NCBI GenBank assembly: GCA_018971195.1
Contig: JAGXBK010000017.1
Span: 1-34,870 of the forward strand
Source: Betaproteobacteria bacterium
Lineage (GTDB): Bacteria > Pseudomonadota > Gammaproteobacteria > Burkholderiales > Casimicrobiaceae
Direction: 5' to 3'
DNA length: 34,870 nt
A program made the position numbers and the translations under genes. A model generated the notes under the pieces. That model did not search any database. It saw only the letters and a list, made by a program, of their open reading frames with translations, and was not told the DNA's origin. Positions 9,073-22,496 of the stretch are shown in pieces. How positions within the stretch are numbered: the stretch's first letter is position 1; each line of letters begins with the position of its first letter.

Positions 9073-10139
9073 CGACCCTCACCGTAGGTCTGGGCGACCG
9101 CGCCTACCCGATCCACATCGATTCGGGGCTGCTGCCGCGGGCCGGCGAGCTGCTCGCAGCCGGGCCGCGCCAGCGCACCGTGATCGTGACCAATGCCGTC
9201 ATCGCGTCCCGGCACCTGGCGCCTCTCAAGGCGTCGCTGCGCGACCGTGGCGCGCAGGTCGACGTCGTCCTGCTGCCCGACGGCGAAGCGCACAAGAACC
9301 TGTCGACGTTGAACGACCTGCTCACGCGGTTGCTCGAGCTGCGCGCCGAGCGCGGGACGACGCTGATCGCGCTTGGTGGCGGCGTCATCGGCGACATCGC
9401 CGGCTTCGCGGCCGCGGTCTACCAGCGCGGCATGCCTTTCGTGCAGGTGCCCACGACGCTGCTGGCCCAGGTCGATTCGTCGGTCGGCGGCAAGACCGGC
9501 GTCAACCATCCCTTGGGCAAGAATATGATCGGCGCATTCTGGCAGCCGCGCGCCGTGCTGATCGACACCGATTGCCTCGCGACGCTGCCCGACCGCGAAC
9601 TGCGCGCGGGGCTGGCCGAGGTGATCAAGTACGGGGCGATCCGCGACGCCGCATTCTTCGCATGGCTCGAGGCGAACATGCCGGCGCTGCTCGCGAAGGA
9701 CACCGCAGCGCTTGCGTACGCGATTCGTCGCAGCTGCGAGATCAAGTCCGGGATCGTCGCCGCCGACGAGCGTGAATCGGGCGAGCGCGCATTGCTCAAC
9801 TTCGGCCACACGTTCGGCCATGCGATCGAGGCCGCGCAGGGCTACGGTGCGTGGCTGCACGGCGAAGCCGTGGCGGCCGGAATGGTCTGCGCGGCGCGGC
9901 TCTCCGAGCGCGCCTGCGGCCTCGATCCGGCCGGGACGCGGCGGCTGTCGGCGCTGATCGCAGCGGCGGGGCTGCCTGTTGCGCCGCCGAAGATCGCCCG
10001 CGGGCGATGGCTGGAGCTGATGCGACGCGACAAGAAGGTCGAGGGCGGCGCGATGCGCTTCGTGCTTCTCGACGCTCTGGGGCGTGCACAGGTTCGCGAC
10101 GACGTGGCGGACGCCGACGTTGCCGCCAGCGTCGCCTGA
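9069..10139 (+). CDS. aroB: 3-dehydroquinate synthase
   Basis: 356 residues, normal length. It converts DAHP to 3-dehydroquinate using bound NAD and a divalent metal, the second step of the shikimate pathway. Motifs seen are [19 protein letters not shown] (NAD-binding region, about residues 101-119), [20 protein letters not shown] (about 124-143), [13 protein letters not shown] with the metal-ligand Glu, and [13 protein letters not shown] with metal-ligand His. The start is the GTG at 9069, overlapping the aroK stop; the frame stays open further upstream only because it lies inside aroK. The next plus-strand gene is more than 1.7 kb away, so aroKB probably ends a transcript here. Confidence 0.95.
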   Translation: MTTLTVGLGDRAYPIHIDSGLLPRAGELLAAGPRQRTVIVTNAVIASRHLAPLKASLRDRGAQVDVVLLPDGEAHKNLSTLNDLLTRLLELRAERGTTLIALGGGVIGDIAGFAAAVYQRGMPFVQVPTTLLAQVDSSVGGKTGVNHPLGKNMIGAFWQPRAVLIDTDCLATLPDRELRAGLAEVIKYGAIRDAAFFAWLEANMPALLAKDTAALAYAIRRSCEIKSGIVAADERESGERALLNFGHTFGHAIEAAQGYGAWLHGEAVAAGMVCAARLSERACGLDPAGTRRLSALIAAAGLPVAPPKIARGRWLELMRRDKKVEGGAMRFVLLDALGRAQVRDDVADADVAASVA

Positions 10140-10207
10140 TTCGAGGGGCGATCGCCGCAGATCGCGGACAGCGAGTCCCCCCCGACGCTGCGCGACCTGC
10201 AGTCAAA

Positions 10208-10227
10208 ATGGCGCCCGGAGGCGCCAT
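10208..10227 (-). terminator. Probable intrinsic terminator of the minus-strand lipoprotein gene
   Basis: An 8-bp perfect stem (ATGGCGCC / GGCGCCAT) with a 4-base loop. On the minus strand it is followed by TTTT, and it sits 22 bases beyond the lipoprotein stop codon. On the plus strand it is followed only by CTT, so it would be a weaker stop for aroB, which converges on it. It could serve both convergent units. Confidence 0.55.
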
Positions 10228-10249
10228 CTTGCGTCGCAGTCGACGGCGC

Positions 10250-11554
10250 TCAGTTGCAGGTGAGCACGGCGGTGACGATCTGGCTGCCCGAGGCGACGTT
10301 GACGTCGAACTTGCCGGTCGCGGGGGCGCTGAACGACACGGTGACGTTGGCTCCGCTCGGAGACACCGTTGCGGTCCCGGTTGCGCCCGCTTCCGGATTG
10401 ACCGCGTTGGTATAGGTTCCGGTTCCCCCCGTGGCGAGGAACGAGAACGTCGAACCGGAGCTGCAGGTACCGCTGAGCGACCCTGGAGTCACGTTCAAGG
10501 GCGGTGGCGCCGCGGCCGCGGTTCCGAACCCATTGGTTGCCGTGGGCGGATTGAGAAGCACGCGGCCGGTCGCATCGGTGATCGCGAACGTCAGGTTGGT
10601 AAAGCAGATGCCCGTCGTCGTGATCGTGAAGCCGCCGCCGCTGTGCTGGACCGGCGCGCCTCGGATCGTGATCGCCTGCGGAAAGTTCGTGGTCACCGTG
10701 TAGGGCGGGGTTCCGCCGAAAATGTAGAACGTGGCCTGGCCGCCTGCGTTGCAGGTCGCCGTATCAGGGCCGGTGAACGTCGTCGTGCCGCTGGGCAGCA
10801 CCGACAGGATCGAGTTGCCGTTCACGTATTGGGCGATCGTGAACTGGCCCAGGACGTTGCTGCCGCTGGTGACGTCGGTGGCGCGGATCGAGGCGATCTG
10901 CGTCGCCGCGGATACGGACACGAGGAGGCGCACCGTTGCATTCCCGTTCTGGTCCGTCGTGACCGTCAGCGTCGGGACCGATGCCTGTCCGGGTGGGGAG
11001 ATCGTGAAATCGCCCTGGACGACGTCGAAGCGCACGCTGCGACCGGCAAGCCCCGCACCGCCGGGTCCGGTCACCTTGACCGATGCGGATCCATCCTGGC
11101 CCGAACACAGCGTGGCGCCGGACGCCGCGCAGTTGGGATTGCCGGTGATGGTGATCGACGCAGGCAACAGCAGCGCGGGGTTGACGTTCAGCGATCCCGT
11201 GACCTGGTGGCCGGCCGAATCGCTGACCGTGAAGCTCACCGAAGTCGCCGCGACCACGTTGCCGGGGACGACCACCAGCGAATTGCCGGAAACGCCGGAC
11301 GTTACCGGCAGGATCACGGAATCGCTCGAGATGACCGAGTACGGCGCGGTGCCCCCGGTGACCGAGAACATGAACGGGACCCCGGAATAGCCGGTCGCGG
11401 TGGTCGGCGTAATGGTGAGCGGTCCCGCCCCCGGTTGGTAGGGGTTGTTCGGAGCCCCGTTGCCGCCGCCGCAGGCCGCGAGCGACAGCACGCCGGCCAG
11501 CGCGGCGAGAGTGAGGAGCGGGCGCAGCCACGCGGTCACACGGTATCCGGGCAT
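10250..11554 (-). CDS. Putative outer-membrane or surface lipoprotein with Ig-like segments
   Basis: 434 residues, not recognised as a named protein. The start at 11554 gives a signal peptide, ending in a lipobox LAAC with Cys at residue 28, then a Gly/Asn/Pro-rich linker. The rest is rich in Thr, Ser, Gly and Val with alternating strand patterns. One segment, SVKVTGPGGAGLAGRSVRFDVV followed later by TTDQNGNATVRLLV, resembles bacterial Ig-like group 1 (invasin-type) domains. Several Cys pairs in the mature part could form disulfides. An open frame extends to a TTG at 11599, but AGGA seven bases upstream of 11554 supports the later start. The gene sits between aroB and gltB, where related genomes often carry dgt (from memory). 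It converges with aroB and diverges from gltB. Confidence 0.75.
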   Translation of the reverse strand: MPGYRVTAWLRPLLTLAALAGVLSLAACGGGNGAPNNPYQPGAGPLTITPTTATGYSGVPFMFSVTGGTAPYSVISSDSVILPVTSGVSGNSLVVVPGNVVAATSVSFTVSDSAGHQVTGSLNVNPALLLPASITITGNPNCAASGATLCSGQDGSASVKVTGPGGAGLAGRSVRFDVVQGDFTISPPGQASVPTLTVTTDQNGNATVRLLVSVSAATQIASIRATDVTSGSNVLGQFTIAQYVNGNSILSVLPSGTTTFTGPDTATCNAGGQATFYIFGGTPPYTVTTNFPQAITIRGAPVQHSGGGFTITTTGICFTNLTFAITDATGRVLLNPPTATNGFGTAAAAPPPLNVTPGSLSGTCSSGSTFSFLATGGTGTYTNAVNPEAGATGTATVSPSGANVTVSFSAPATGKFDVNVASGSQIVTAVLTCN

Positions 11555-11579
11555 GATGTTGTCCTGATGATGTTGTCCT
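11553..11579 (-). repeat. Tandem duplication of the ribosome-binding site before the lipoprotein gene
   Basis: A 13-base sequence (plus strand ATGATGTTGTCCT) occurs at 11553-11565 and again at 11567-11579, period 14. Read on the minus strand, each copy contains AGGA and a spacer. In the downstream copy the unit runs into ATG, the chosen start; in the upstream copy the matching triplet is ATC. The second AGGA is therefore a spare ribosome-binding site without a start codon. Confidence 0.7.
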
Positions 11580-11870
11580 AAAGATGCAATTTCACCCAAG
11601 TCGAATTAAGCGCTGCAACAACGATATAGGCGATTTTGTTCAGATTAAAGCCTAACAAGGTGACCGGTGCAAGTGTTTCCGGCGGAATGGTCGCTTTCGC
11701 CGCCGCCGGCTGTTGCAGGCTCGTGCGCCTGGCGATCCCCGTACGCGCCTTGCCGCAATGCAGCATCCTGCGTAACATTGACAGGTTTCGCCTGAACTTT
11801 CGCGCCGATTCGCGACCGCGGCTTCCCGGCGCCAATCCTGGTCAGGCCGCCCCAGCGCAACGAGGTCATC
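11580..11870. other. Divergent intergenic region between lipoprotein gene and gltB
   Basis: No gene is supported here. The half nearest the lipoprotein gene (11580-11665) is AT-richer than the surroundings and probably holds its promoter. A candidate sigma70 promoter for gltB is TTGCCG at 11750-11755, a 17-base spacer, then TAACAT at 11773-11778 (four of six -10 matches). It would give a leader of about 85 bases. A perfect TTGACA at 11778-11783 has no matching -10. I see no convincing riboswitch fold. Confidence 0.4.
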
Positions 11871-16625
<4,755 letters not shown>

Positions 16626-16645
16626 TCCGCGAGCCGAAGACGTCG

Positions 16646-18082
16646 ATGGGCAAGATCACCGGTTTTCTCGAGTTCCAGCGCATTGCCGAGGTCTGCGACC
16701 CGGTGACCGCGCGCCTGCGGCACTACCGCGAGTTCGTCCATGCGCTGGATGACGCGGCCGCGTCGAAGCAGGGCGCACGCTGCATGGACTGCGGGATACC
16801 GTTCTGCCAGAGCGGCTGTCCGGTCAACAACATCATTCCCGACTGGAACGACCTCGTCTACCGGCAGCAGTGGAAGGATGCGCTCGACGTCCTGCACTCG
16901 ACGAACAATTTTCCCGAGTTCACCGGGCGGGTGTGCCCGGCGCCCTGCGAGGCGGCGTGCACCTTGAACATCAACAGCGATCCCGTCGGCATCAAGTCGA
17001 TCGAGCATTTCATCATCGACAAGGGATGGGAGGAGGGCTGGGTGGTTCCGCAGCCGGCCGCGCACAAGACCGGGCGGCGCGTCGCCGTCATCGGATCGGG
17101 GCCCGCCGGGCTCGCCTGTGCGCAGCAGCTCGCGCGCGCCGGGCACGACGTCGTGGTGTTCGAGAAAGCCGACCGCATCGGGGGCCTGCTGCGCTACGGC
17201 ATTCCGGACTTCAAGATGGAAAAGCACCTGATCGACCGGCGCATGGCGCAGATGTCGATCGAGGGCGTCGAGTTCCGGCCGAATTCGCGGGTCGGCGGCG
17301 ACGTCGACGCGCGCGCGCTGCTGGCCGAGTACGATGCGATCGTGCTGGCGGGCGGGGCCGAGAAGCCGCGCGACCTGCCGGTGCCCGGTCGCGAGCTCGA
17401 CGGCGTCCACTTCGCGATGGACTTCCTTCCGCAGCAGAACCGCGTCGTCGCGGGCGACGCCGTCGACGGGCAGATCACCGCGACCGGCAAGCACGTGATC
17501 GTGATCGGCGGCGGGGACACCGGTTCCGACTGCGTCGGCACGTCGAACCGCCAGGGCGCCGCGTCGGTCACGCAGTTCGAATTGCTGCAGCAACCCCCGG
17601 CCGCGGAGAACAAGCCACTGGTGTGGCCGTACTGGCCGATCAGGCTGCGCACGTCGTCGTCGCACGAGGAAGGATGCGACCGCGACTGGTCGGTGTCGAC
17701 GAGGCGTTTCGAAGGATCGAACGGGCGCGTCGAGCGGCTCGTCGCCGTGCGCGTCGATTGGCGGCGCGACGGCAGCGGCGCGATGCGCATGGTCGAGATG
17801 CCCGGGACCGAGTTCGCGATGAAGGCCGAACTGGTGCTGCTCGCGATGGGTTTCACCGGTCCTGGCGACACCGGGCTGCTCGAGCAGCTCGGCGTCGAGC
17901 GGGATGCGCGCAGCAACGTCAAGGCCGATACCGACGGCTATCGGACCAGCGTGGCCAACGTGTTCGCGGCCGGCGACACGCGCCGCGGCCAGTCGCTGGT
18001 CGTGTGGGCGATCCACGAAGGCCGGCAGTGCGCGCGCGCGGTCGACGCGCATCTGATGGGCGCATCGGAGCTCCCCCGCTGA
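16646..18082 (+). CDS. gltD: Glutamate synthase (NADPH) small subunit
   Basis: 478 residues. It takes electrons from NADPH through FAD and 4Fe-4S clusters to GltB. The N-terminal ferredoxin-like domain has Cys 46, 49, 54 and 58 in [14 protein letters not shown], and Cys 97, 101 and 105 in CPAPCEAAC. The FAD dinucleotide fold is [17 protein letters not shown] and the NADPH fold is [15 protein letters not shown]. The C-terminal [17 protein letters not shown] is the second FAD-contact motif. The chosen ATG yields the standard start [12 protein letters not shown]. The open frame that extends far upstream lies inside gltB and is a shadow. The Kdo hydroxylase gene begins four bases after the stop. 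Confidence 0.97.
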   Translation: MGKITGFLEFQRIAEVCDPVTARLRHYREFVHALDDAAASKQGARCMDCGIPFCQSGCPVNNIIPDWNDLVYRQQWKDALDVLHSTNNFPEFTGRVCPAPCEAACTLNINSDPVGIKSIEHFIIDKGWEEGWVVPQPAAHKTGRRVAVIGSGPAGLACAQQLARAGHDVVVFEKADRIGGLLRYGIPDFKMEKHLIDRRMAQMSIEGVEFRPNSRVGGDVDARALLAEYDAIVLAGGAEKPRDLPVPGRELDGVHFAMDFLPQQNRVVAGDAVDGQITATGKHVIVIGGGDTGSDCVGTSNRQGAASVTQFELLQQPPAAENKPLVWPYWPIRLRTSSSHEEGCDRDWSVSTRRFEGSNGRVERLVAVRVDWRRDGSGAMRMVEMPGTEFAMKAELVLLAMGFTGPGDTGLLEQLGVERDARSNVKADTDGYRTSVANVFAAGDTRRGQSLVVWAIHEGRQCARAVDAHLMGASELPR

Positions 18083-18086
18083 GTCT

Positions 18087-18995
18087 GTGCAACGCTTGGA
18101 CACATCGGAACCGACGGTGACGCCGATCGTCACGCTCGACATCGAGCGCTGGCGGCCGGAGGTTCGCGCGCAGGACACCGAGCGCTGCGCGCGGGCGCTG
18201 GAGGCAGGCGCCGTGCTCGTGCTGCCGCGCCTGCCTTTCGCCATCGCGCCGGATGAAACCCGCTTTCTCGACGTCCGCTGGTCCGACGGCAAGGCCAAGA
18301 ACATCAGTCTCGACGGTGCGTCGATCCGGGGAGCGGTTGGCAGCGCCGACGATCTCGCCGCGCTCGCGCGGATGGTCGGGCGCTTCGCCGCCGATGCGAG
18401 CGCGCTCGTCACGGCGCTGTTCCCGCGTTACGCGCCGTGGTTGAAGCGCGCGCGCACGAGCTACCGCCCGCACGGCGTTACCGGCCGCGCGATGTCCTGG
18501 CGCAAGGACGACACGCGTCTGCACGTCGACGCCTTCCCGTCGCGCCCGACCCGCGGCGAGCGGATCCTGCGCGTGTTCTCCAACGTCAGCCCGCAGGGCG
18601 AGGATCGCGTCTGGCGCGTCGGCGAGCCTTTCGAGGCGATGGCGCGGCGCCTGCTGCCGCGGGTGCGCCCGATGCTCCCGGGCGAGGCGGCGTGCCTGTC
18701 GGCGCTGCACGTCACGCGGGGGCGGCGCAGCGAATACGACCACATGATGCTGGGGCTGCACGACTGCGCCAAGAGCGACCTCGGCTACCAGCGCGCGTCG
18801 CCGCAGCGCGAGGTCCGCTTCGCGCCGGGCACGACGTGGATCTGCTACTCCGACCAGGTGATGCACGCCGCGGCATCGGGGCAGTACATGCTCGAGCAGA
18901 CGACGCACCTGCCGCTCGACGCGCTCTACGATCCGGGCTCGTCGCCGCTCACCATCCTGGAGCGCATCAGCGGCCGCCCGCTGGTCGACGCGTAG
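18087..18995 (+). CDS. kdoO: Kdo hydroxylase (Fe(II)/2-oxoglutarate dioxygenase)
   Basis: 302 residues. I read it as the lipopolysaccharide Kdo 3-hydroxylase described in Burkholderia and Yersinia, which converts Kdo of the inner core to Ko with Fe(II), oxygen and 2-oxoglutarate. The key segment is [20 protein letters not shown], followed by SNV. H146 and D148 with the distal H260 (in SDQVMHAA) form a plausible 2-His-1-carboxylate iron site. There is no signal peptide or membrane helix. The gene sits between gltD (four bases) and hemE (three bases) on one strand, so it is likely co-transcribed although its pathway differs. The GTG at 18087 is the furthest upstream start compatible with gltD; a slightly later start cannot be excluded. 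Confidence 0.85.
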   Translation: MQRLDTSEPTVTPIVTLDIERWRPEVRAQDTERCARALEAGAVLVLPRLPFAIAPDETRFLDVRWSDGKAKNISLDGASIRGAVGSADDLAALARMVGRFAADASALVTALFPRYAPWLKRARTSYRPHGVTGRAMSWRKDDTRLHVDAFPSRPTRGERILRVFSNVSPQGEDRVWRVGEPFEAMARRLLPRVRPMLPGEAACLSALHVTRGRRSEYDHMMLGLHDCAKSDLGYQRASPQREVRFAPGTTWICYSDQVMHAAASGQYMLEQTTHLPLDALYDPGSSPLTILERISGRPLVDA

Positions 18996-18998
18996 CCG

Positions 18999-20114
18999 AT
19001 GCCACTCGAGAACGACACGCTGCTGCGTGCGCTTCGGCGCGAGCCCGTCGACCACGTTCCGGTATGGCTGATGCGCCAGGCGGGCCGCTATCTTCCCGAG
19101 TACGCAGCGTTGCGCGCCCGTGCGGGAAGCTTCATGGCGCTCGCGACGACGCCGTCGCTCGCGACCGAAGCGACGCTGCAACCGCTCGCCCGCTTTCCGC
19201 TCGATGCGGCGATCCTCTTCTCGGACATCCTGACCATTCCCGACGCGATGGGGCTGGGCCTGTCGTTCGCCGAGGGCGAAGGCCCGCGGTTCGCCCGCGC
19301 CGTCGCCGACGAGGCGTCGATTGGCGCACTCGAGGTCCCCGACCTTTCGAGGCTGTCCTACGTCTTCGATGCGGTCGGGCAGATCAAGCGGGCCCTGGCC
19401 GGGCGCGTACCGCTGATCGGCTTCGCCGGCAGCCCGTTCACGCTCGCCTGCTACATGATCGAAGGCGGGGCCAGCGACGACTTCGCGACGGTCCGAAAGA
19501 TGGCATTCGCGCGACCGGATCTGCTCGACCGCATCGTCGCCGTCAATGCCGACGCGGTCGCGGGCTACCTGGCCGAGCAGCTGCGGGCGGGCGCAGATGC
19601 GTTGATGCTCTTCGACACCTGGGGTGGGCTGCTCTGCGAGCCTGCGTATCGCCGCTTTTCCCTCGAGCCGATGCGCAGGGTGCTGCGCCGATTGCCTGCT
19701 GGGGTCCCGACGATCCTGTTCACCAAGGGGCGCGCGGGCTCACTGGCGTCGATCGCGGAGTCGGGGGCGAGCTGCATGGGCCTCGACTGGACGGCCGACC
19801 TGGGCGAGGCGCGCCGGCGTCATGGCGCAAGGATCGCAATCCAGGGGAATCTCGACCCGCTGGCGTTGCTGACCGACCCGCGCAGCGTCGAAGCGGCGGT
19901 GGCGGACCTGCTGTGCGCCGCCGGACCGGAGCCGGGTTACGTGTTCAACCTGGGGCACGGCATCGTTCCGGCAACCCCGCCCGAGAATGTCGCAGCGCTG
20001 GTCGCCGCCGTGCACGCGATCTCGCGCAGCGCCACGCCCGGCGCAGTTGCACGCGGTGTCGCCCCGGGAGAATCGGCCGCAAGCCGCGCCGGGCCTCGCG
20101 TTCACGGGGGTTGA
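18999..20114 (+). CDS. hemE: Uroporphyrinogen decarboxylase
   Basis: 371 residues. It removes four carboxyl groups from uroporphyrinogen III to give coproporphyrinogen III in haem synthesis. [11 protein letters not shown] holds R26 and R30 of the substrate-binding signature, [13 protein letters not shown] holds the key Asp (D76), and [17 protein letters not shown] and FNLGHGI match the family. Most bacterial HemE proteins have about 345-360 residues; this one has an Ala/Gly/Arg-rich tail of about 20 residues after the conserved end HAISRSA. The tail could be genuine or simply reflect a late stop in GC-rich sequence. The start is three bases after the Kdo hydroxylase stop. Confidence 0.96.
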   Translation: MPLENDTLLRALRREPVDHVPVWLMRQAGRYLPEYAALRARAGSFMALATTPSLATEATLQPLARFPLDAAILFSDILTIPDAMGLGLSFAEGEGPRFARAVADEASIGALEVPDLSRLSYVFDAVGQIKRALAGRVPLIGFAGSPFTLACYMIEGGASDDFATVRKMAFARPDLLDRIVAVNADAVAGYLAEQLRAGADALMLFDTWGGLLCEPAYRRFSLEPMRRVLRRLPAGVPTILFTKGRAGSLASIAESGASCMGLDWTADLGEARRRHGARIAIQGNLDPLALLTDPRSVEAAVADLLCAAGPEPGYVFNLGHGIVPATPPENVAALVAAVHAISRSATPGAVARGVAPGESAASRAGPRVHGG

Positions 20115-20466
20115 CAAACGCGGCGACCTCGAGGGCGCGTCCCCAGTTATGCACAAAATCGAGCCCGGCGTCCTACACGGGGCCATATGACGAATTTTGC
20201 ACGAAGCGCAAGGGATAACCCGCTGAAAACAGGCGGCAATTTATGGGCCGTCACCATAATGCAACATTCGCGCCATGATCGCGCCCGCCGGCCGCTGTCG
20301 CAGAGCGATGACTTACGCACAAAGTTATCCACATCAAATGTCGGCCCGTTTTCCAAGATATGTCCTAAATTAAGGGGTTGCGTGAGTAAGCTTAGGCCAG
20401 GCCTCAACTGTCGCGCGGTGGTGTTACGCGCTCCGGAAGCCGCGACCTGATCAGCGCCGGAATGGC
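20115..20466. other. Intergenic region hemE-priA, relatively AT-rich
   Basis: No gene is supported across about 350 bases. Short open frames at 20187-20450 (plus) and 20147-20407 (minus) have no recognisable protein character and overlap the DnaA-box cluster. The stretch has several A/T-rich patches, among them the area around 20344-20376 and the AATTT/TTTAT runs at 20191-20245. They stand out against the roughly two-thirds-GC surroundings. It must also hold the priA promoter, but no good -35/-10 pair was found. Confidence 0.6.
20147..20333 (+). promoter_or_regulatory. Cluster of DnaA-box sequences
   Basis: Two exact matches to the DnaA-box consensus TTWTNCACA are present: TTATGCACA at 20147-20155 and TTATCCACA at 20325-20333. 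Two one-mismatch copies lie between them: TTTTGCACG at 20195-20203 and TTACGCACA at 20313-20321. The last is three bases before the perfect TTATCCACA box, a closely spaced pair. All four point the same way. Such boxes bind the initiator DnaA; functions could be origin activity, DnaA titration or regulation of priA or hemE. No dnaA, dnaN, gyrB or parAB gene is nearby. Confidence 0.6.
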
Positions 20467-22449
20467 ATGGGAATCGCCCGAGTTGCGCTGCCGGTCGCGG
20501 TCCCCCACGCGTTCGACTACTGGATACCCGAGGGCCTCGACGTACGTCGAGGCTCGGTCGTGCGCGTGCGCCTCGCGAACCGCAGCAGCCTCGGCGTCGT
20601 GGTCGGGATCGATTCTGCTTCCGAGCCCGGACTGCGCGTGCAGCCGATCGACGAGGTCATCGCAATCCCGCCGATCGCCGACGAGATCCTGGACCTCGCC
20701 CTGTTCGTCGGCCGCTACTACCAGGCGGCGCCGGGCCTCGCACTCGAGCTCGCGGTGCCGCCGTCCTGCAAGGCTCGGTCGCGCCGACGCGACGGCGCCG
20801 GCGTCGCCGATGTCCCGCAGCTTGCCCCTGCCTCGCACGCGCTGAACCCGGCGCAGCGCGCGGCAGCGCAGGCGATCCTCGACGCGCGCGGAACCTCCGC
20901 CGTCTTCATGCTGCACGGGGTCACCGGCAGCGGCAAGACCGAGGTCTACCTCGCGGCTGCCCAGGACGCGGTGGAGCGCGGCGGCCAGGTGCTGATCCTG
21001 ATGCCGGAGATCAACCTGACCCCGCAGTTCGAGCTGCGCGTGCGCGCCGCACTGCCCGGCATACGGGCGGTGACGCTGCACAGCGGCCTCGCCGCCGGCA
21101 CGCGCCGCGCGAGCTGGGATGCCGCGGCGAGCGGTGCGGCGCGGATCGTCCTCGGAACGCGCCTTGCCATGTTCACCCCGATGCCGGAGCTTGCGCTGGT
21201 CGTCGTCGACGAGGAGCACGACGATTCGTTCAAGCAGCAGGAAGCCGTCCGCTATCACGCGCGCGACCTCGCGATACTTCGCGCCCGCAGGCGTGGCATC
21301 CCGGTCGTCTTGGGGAGCGCCACGCCGTCGCTCGAGACCTGGGCGCGCTCGCGGCAGGGCCGCTACCGCGCGCTGGCGCTTCCCGCGCGCGCCGATCCGC
21401 GCGCGTCGCCGCCCTCGATCGCGTTCGTCCCGTTGCGGGGATCGCGAACGCAGGACGGCCTCTCGCCGCCGCTGCGCGACGCCATTGCGCAGCGACTTGC
21501 GCGCCGCGAGCAGTCGCTGCTGTTCATCAACCGCCGGGGCTACGCGCCTTCGCTCAAGTGCGCGTCGTGCGCCTGGGAATCGGAATGCCCGCGCTGCGCT
21601 GCGCGGCTGGTGGTCCATCACGCGCCGGATCGGCTGCGCTGCCATCATTGCGCGCACGTCGAGCGCGTCACCCGCGCATGCCCGCAGTGCGGCAACGTCG
21701 ACCTGACGCCGCTGGGCTTCGGCACGCAACGCCTCGAGCAGGCGATACGAACGGCGTTTCCGCAGGCGCGGGTCGCGCGCATCGACCGCGACACGACGCG
21801 AAGCCGCGGCGCTTTCGCCGCGGTCAGGCAGCAGGTCGAGGACCTCGAGGTCGACATCCTGGTCGGAACGCAGATGCTCGCCAAGGGTCACGATTTTCCG
21901 CGCCTCACCCTGGTCGGCATCCTGGGCGCCGACAACGCGCTCTACAGCGCCGATTTTCGCGCGACCGAGCGCCTGGTCGCCTTGCTGATGCAGGTTGCCG
22001 GTCGCGCCGGTCGCGCCGGCCTGCCGGGGCAGGTGATCGTGCAGACCGATTTTCCCGACCACCCCGTCTACCGCGCCCTGGCGACGCAGGATTACGCCGC
22101 GTTCGCCGACGAGCTTCTCGCCGAACGCGAGCTGGCACAGCTGCCACCGGTCACGCGCGTCGCGCTGCTCGCCGCGGAGGCGCACTCACGCGACGACGTC
22201 GATCGCTTTCTCGCCTCCGCCGTCGAACGGGCGCACGCGCTCGCGGAGGGGGCCGGCGGCATCGAGGTCTTCCCCCCGGTACCTGCGGCGATGGCGCGCA
22301 GGGCGGGCTACGAGCGCGGGCAGGTTCTCGTCCAGTGCCCGCGGCGCGCGCCGCTGCAGGCGTTCCTGCCACGCTGGCGCGACGCGCTGGTCGGCATCGG
22401 CGGATCGAAGCTGCGGTGGGCGATCGACGTCGATCCGGTGGCGTTCTGA
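20467..22449 (+). CDS. priA: Replication restart helicase PriA, short form
   Basis: 660 residues. PriA recognises stalled forks and loads the replicative helicase. The N-terminal 3'-end-binding domain occupies about residues 1-100. Walker A GVTGSGKT is at 151-158 and DEEH at 248-251. Eight Cys of the two zinc sites are all present (365, 368, 374, 377, 392, 395, 405, 408), and helicase motifs VGTQMLAKGHDFP and LMQVAGRAGR follow. In E. coli PriA (about 730 residues) a winged-helix domain separates the N-terminal domain from Walker A. Here only about 50 residues, partly basic and low-complexity, lie between residue 100 and Walker A, so that domain appears to be missing. The ATG at 20467 gives the usual start ARVALPV. 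Confidence 0.95.
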   Translation: MGIARVALPVAVPHAFDYWIPEGLDVRRGSVVRVRLANRSSLGVVVGIDSASEPGLRVQPIDEVIAIPPIADEILDLALFVGRYYQAAPGLALELAVPPSCKARSRRRDGAGVADVPQLAPASHALNPAQRAAAQAILDARGTSAVFMLHGVTGSGKTEVYLAAAQDAVERGGQVLILMPEINLTPQFELRVRAALPGIRAVTLHSGLAAGTRRASWDAAASGAARIVLGTRLAMFTPMPELALVVVDEEHDDSFKQQEAVRYHARDLAILRARRRGIPVVLGSATPSLETWARSRQGRYRALALPARADPRASPPSIAFVPLRGSRTQDGLSPPLRDAIAQRLARREQSLLFINRRGYAPSLKCASCAWESECPRCAARLVVHHAPDRLRCHHCAHVERVTRACPQCGNVDLTPLGFGTQRLEQAIRTAFPQARVARIDRDTTRSRGAFAAVRQQVEDLEVDILVGTQMLAKGHDFPRLTLVGILGADNALYSADFRATERLVALLMQVAGRAGRAGLPGQVIVQTDFPDHPVYRALATQDYAAFADELLAERELAQLPPVTRVALLAAEAHSRDDVDRFLASAVERAHALAEGAGGIEVFPPVPAAMARRAGYERGQVLVQCPRRAPLQAFLPRWRDALVGIGGSKLRWAIDVDPVAF

Positions 22450-22481
22450 CCCCGCGAGGGCGTCCCACGGGGTGGTTCTGA

Positions 22482-22487
22482 CATAAT
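22482..22487 (+). promoter_or_regulatory. Candidate -10 element immediately before argS
   Basis: CATAAT matches the -10 consensus at five of six positions and ends nine bases before the argS ATG. The bases between are pyrimidine-rich (TCCCCTCTT), with no ribosome-binding site. No clear -35 element is seen. If used, the transcript would start with almost no leader. Confidence 0.3.
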
Positions 22488-22496
22488 TCCCCTCTT

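Noticed and set aside
20111-20116. TTGACA overlapping the hemE stop codon as a priA promoter
   Set aside because: No -10 hexamer occurs at 15-19 bases downstream, and the position is over 350 bases from priA.
20187-20450. 87-codon open frame in the hemE-priA gap
   Set aside because: No ribosome-binding site or recognisable features; it spans the DnaA-box cluster and AT-rich patches, so it is better read as non-coding.
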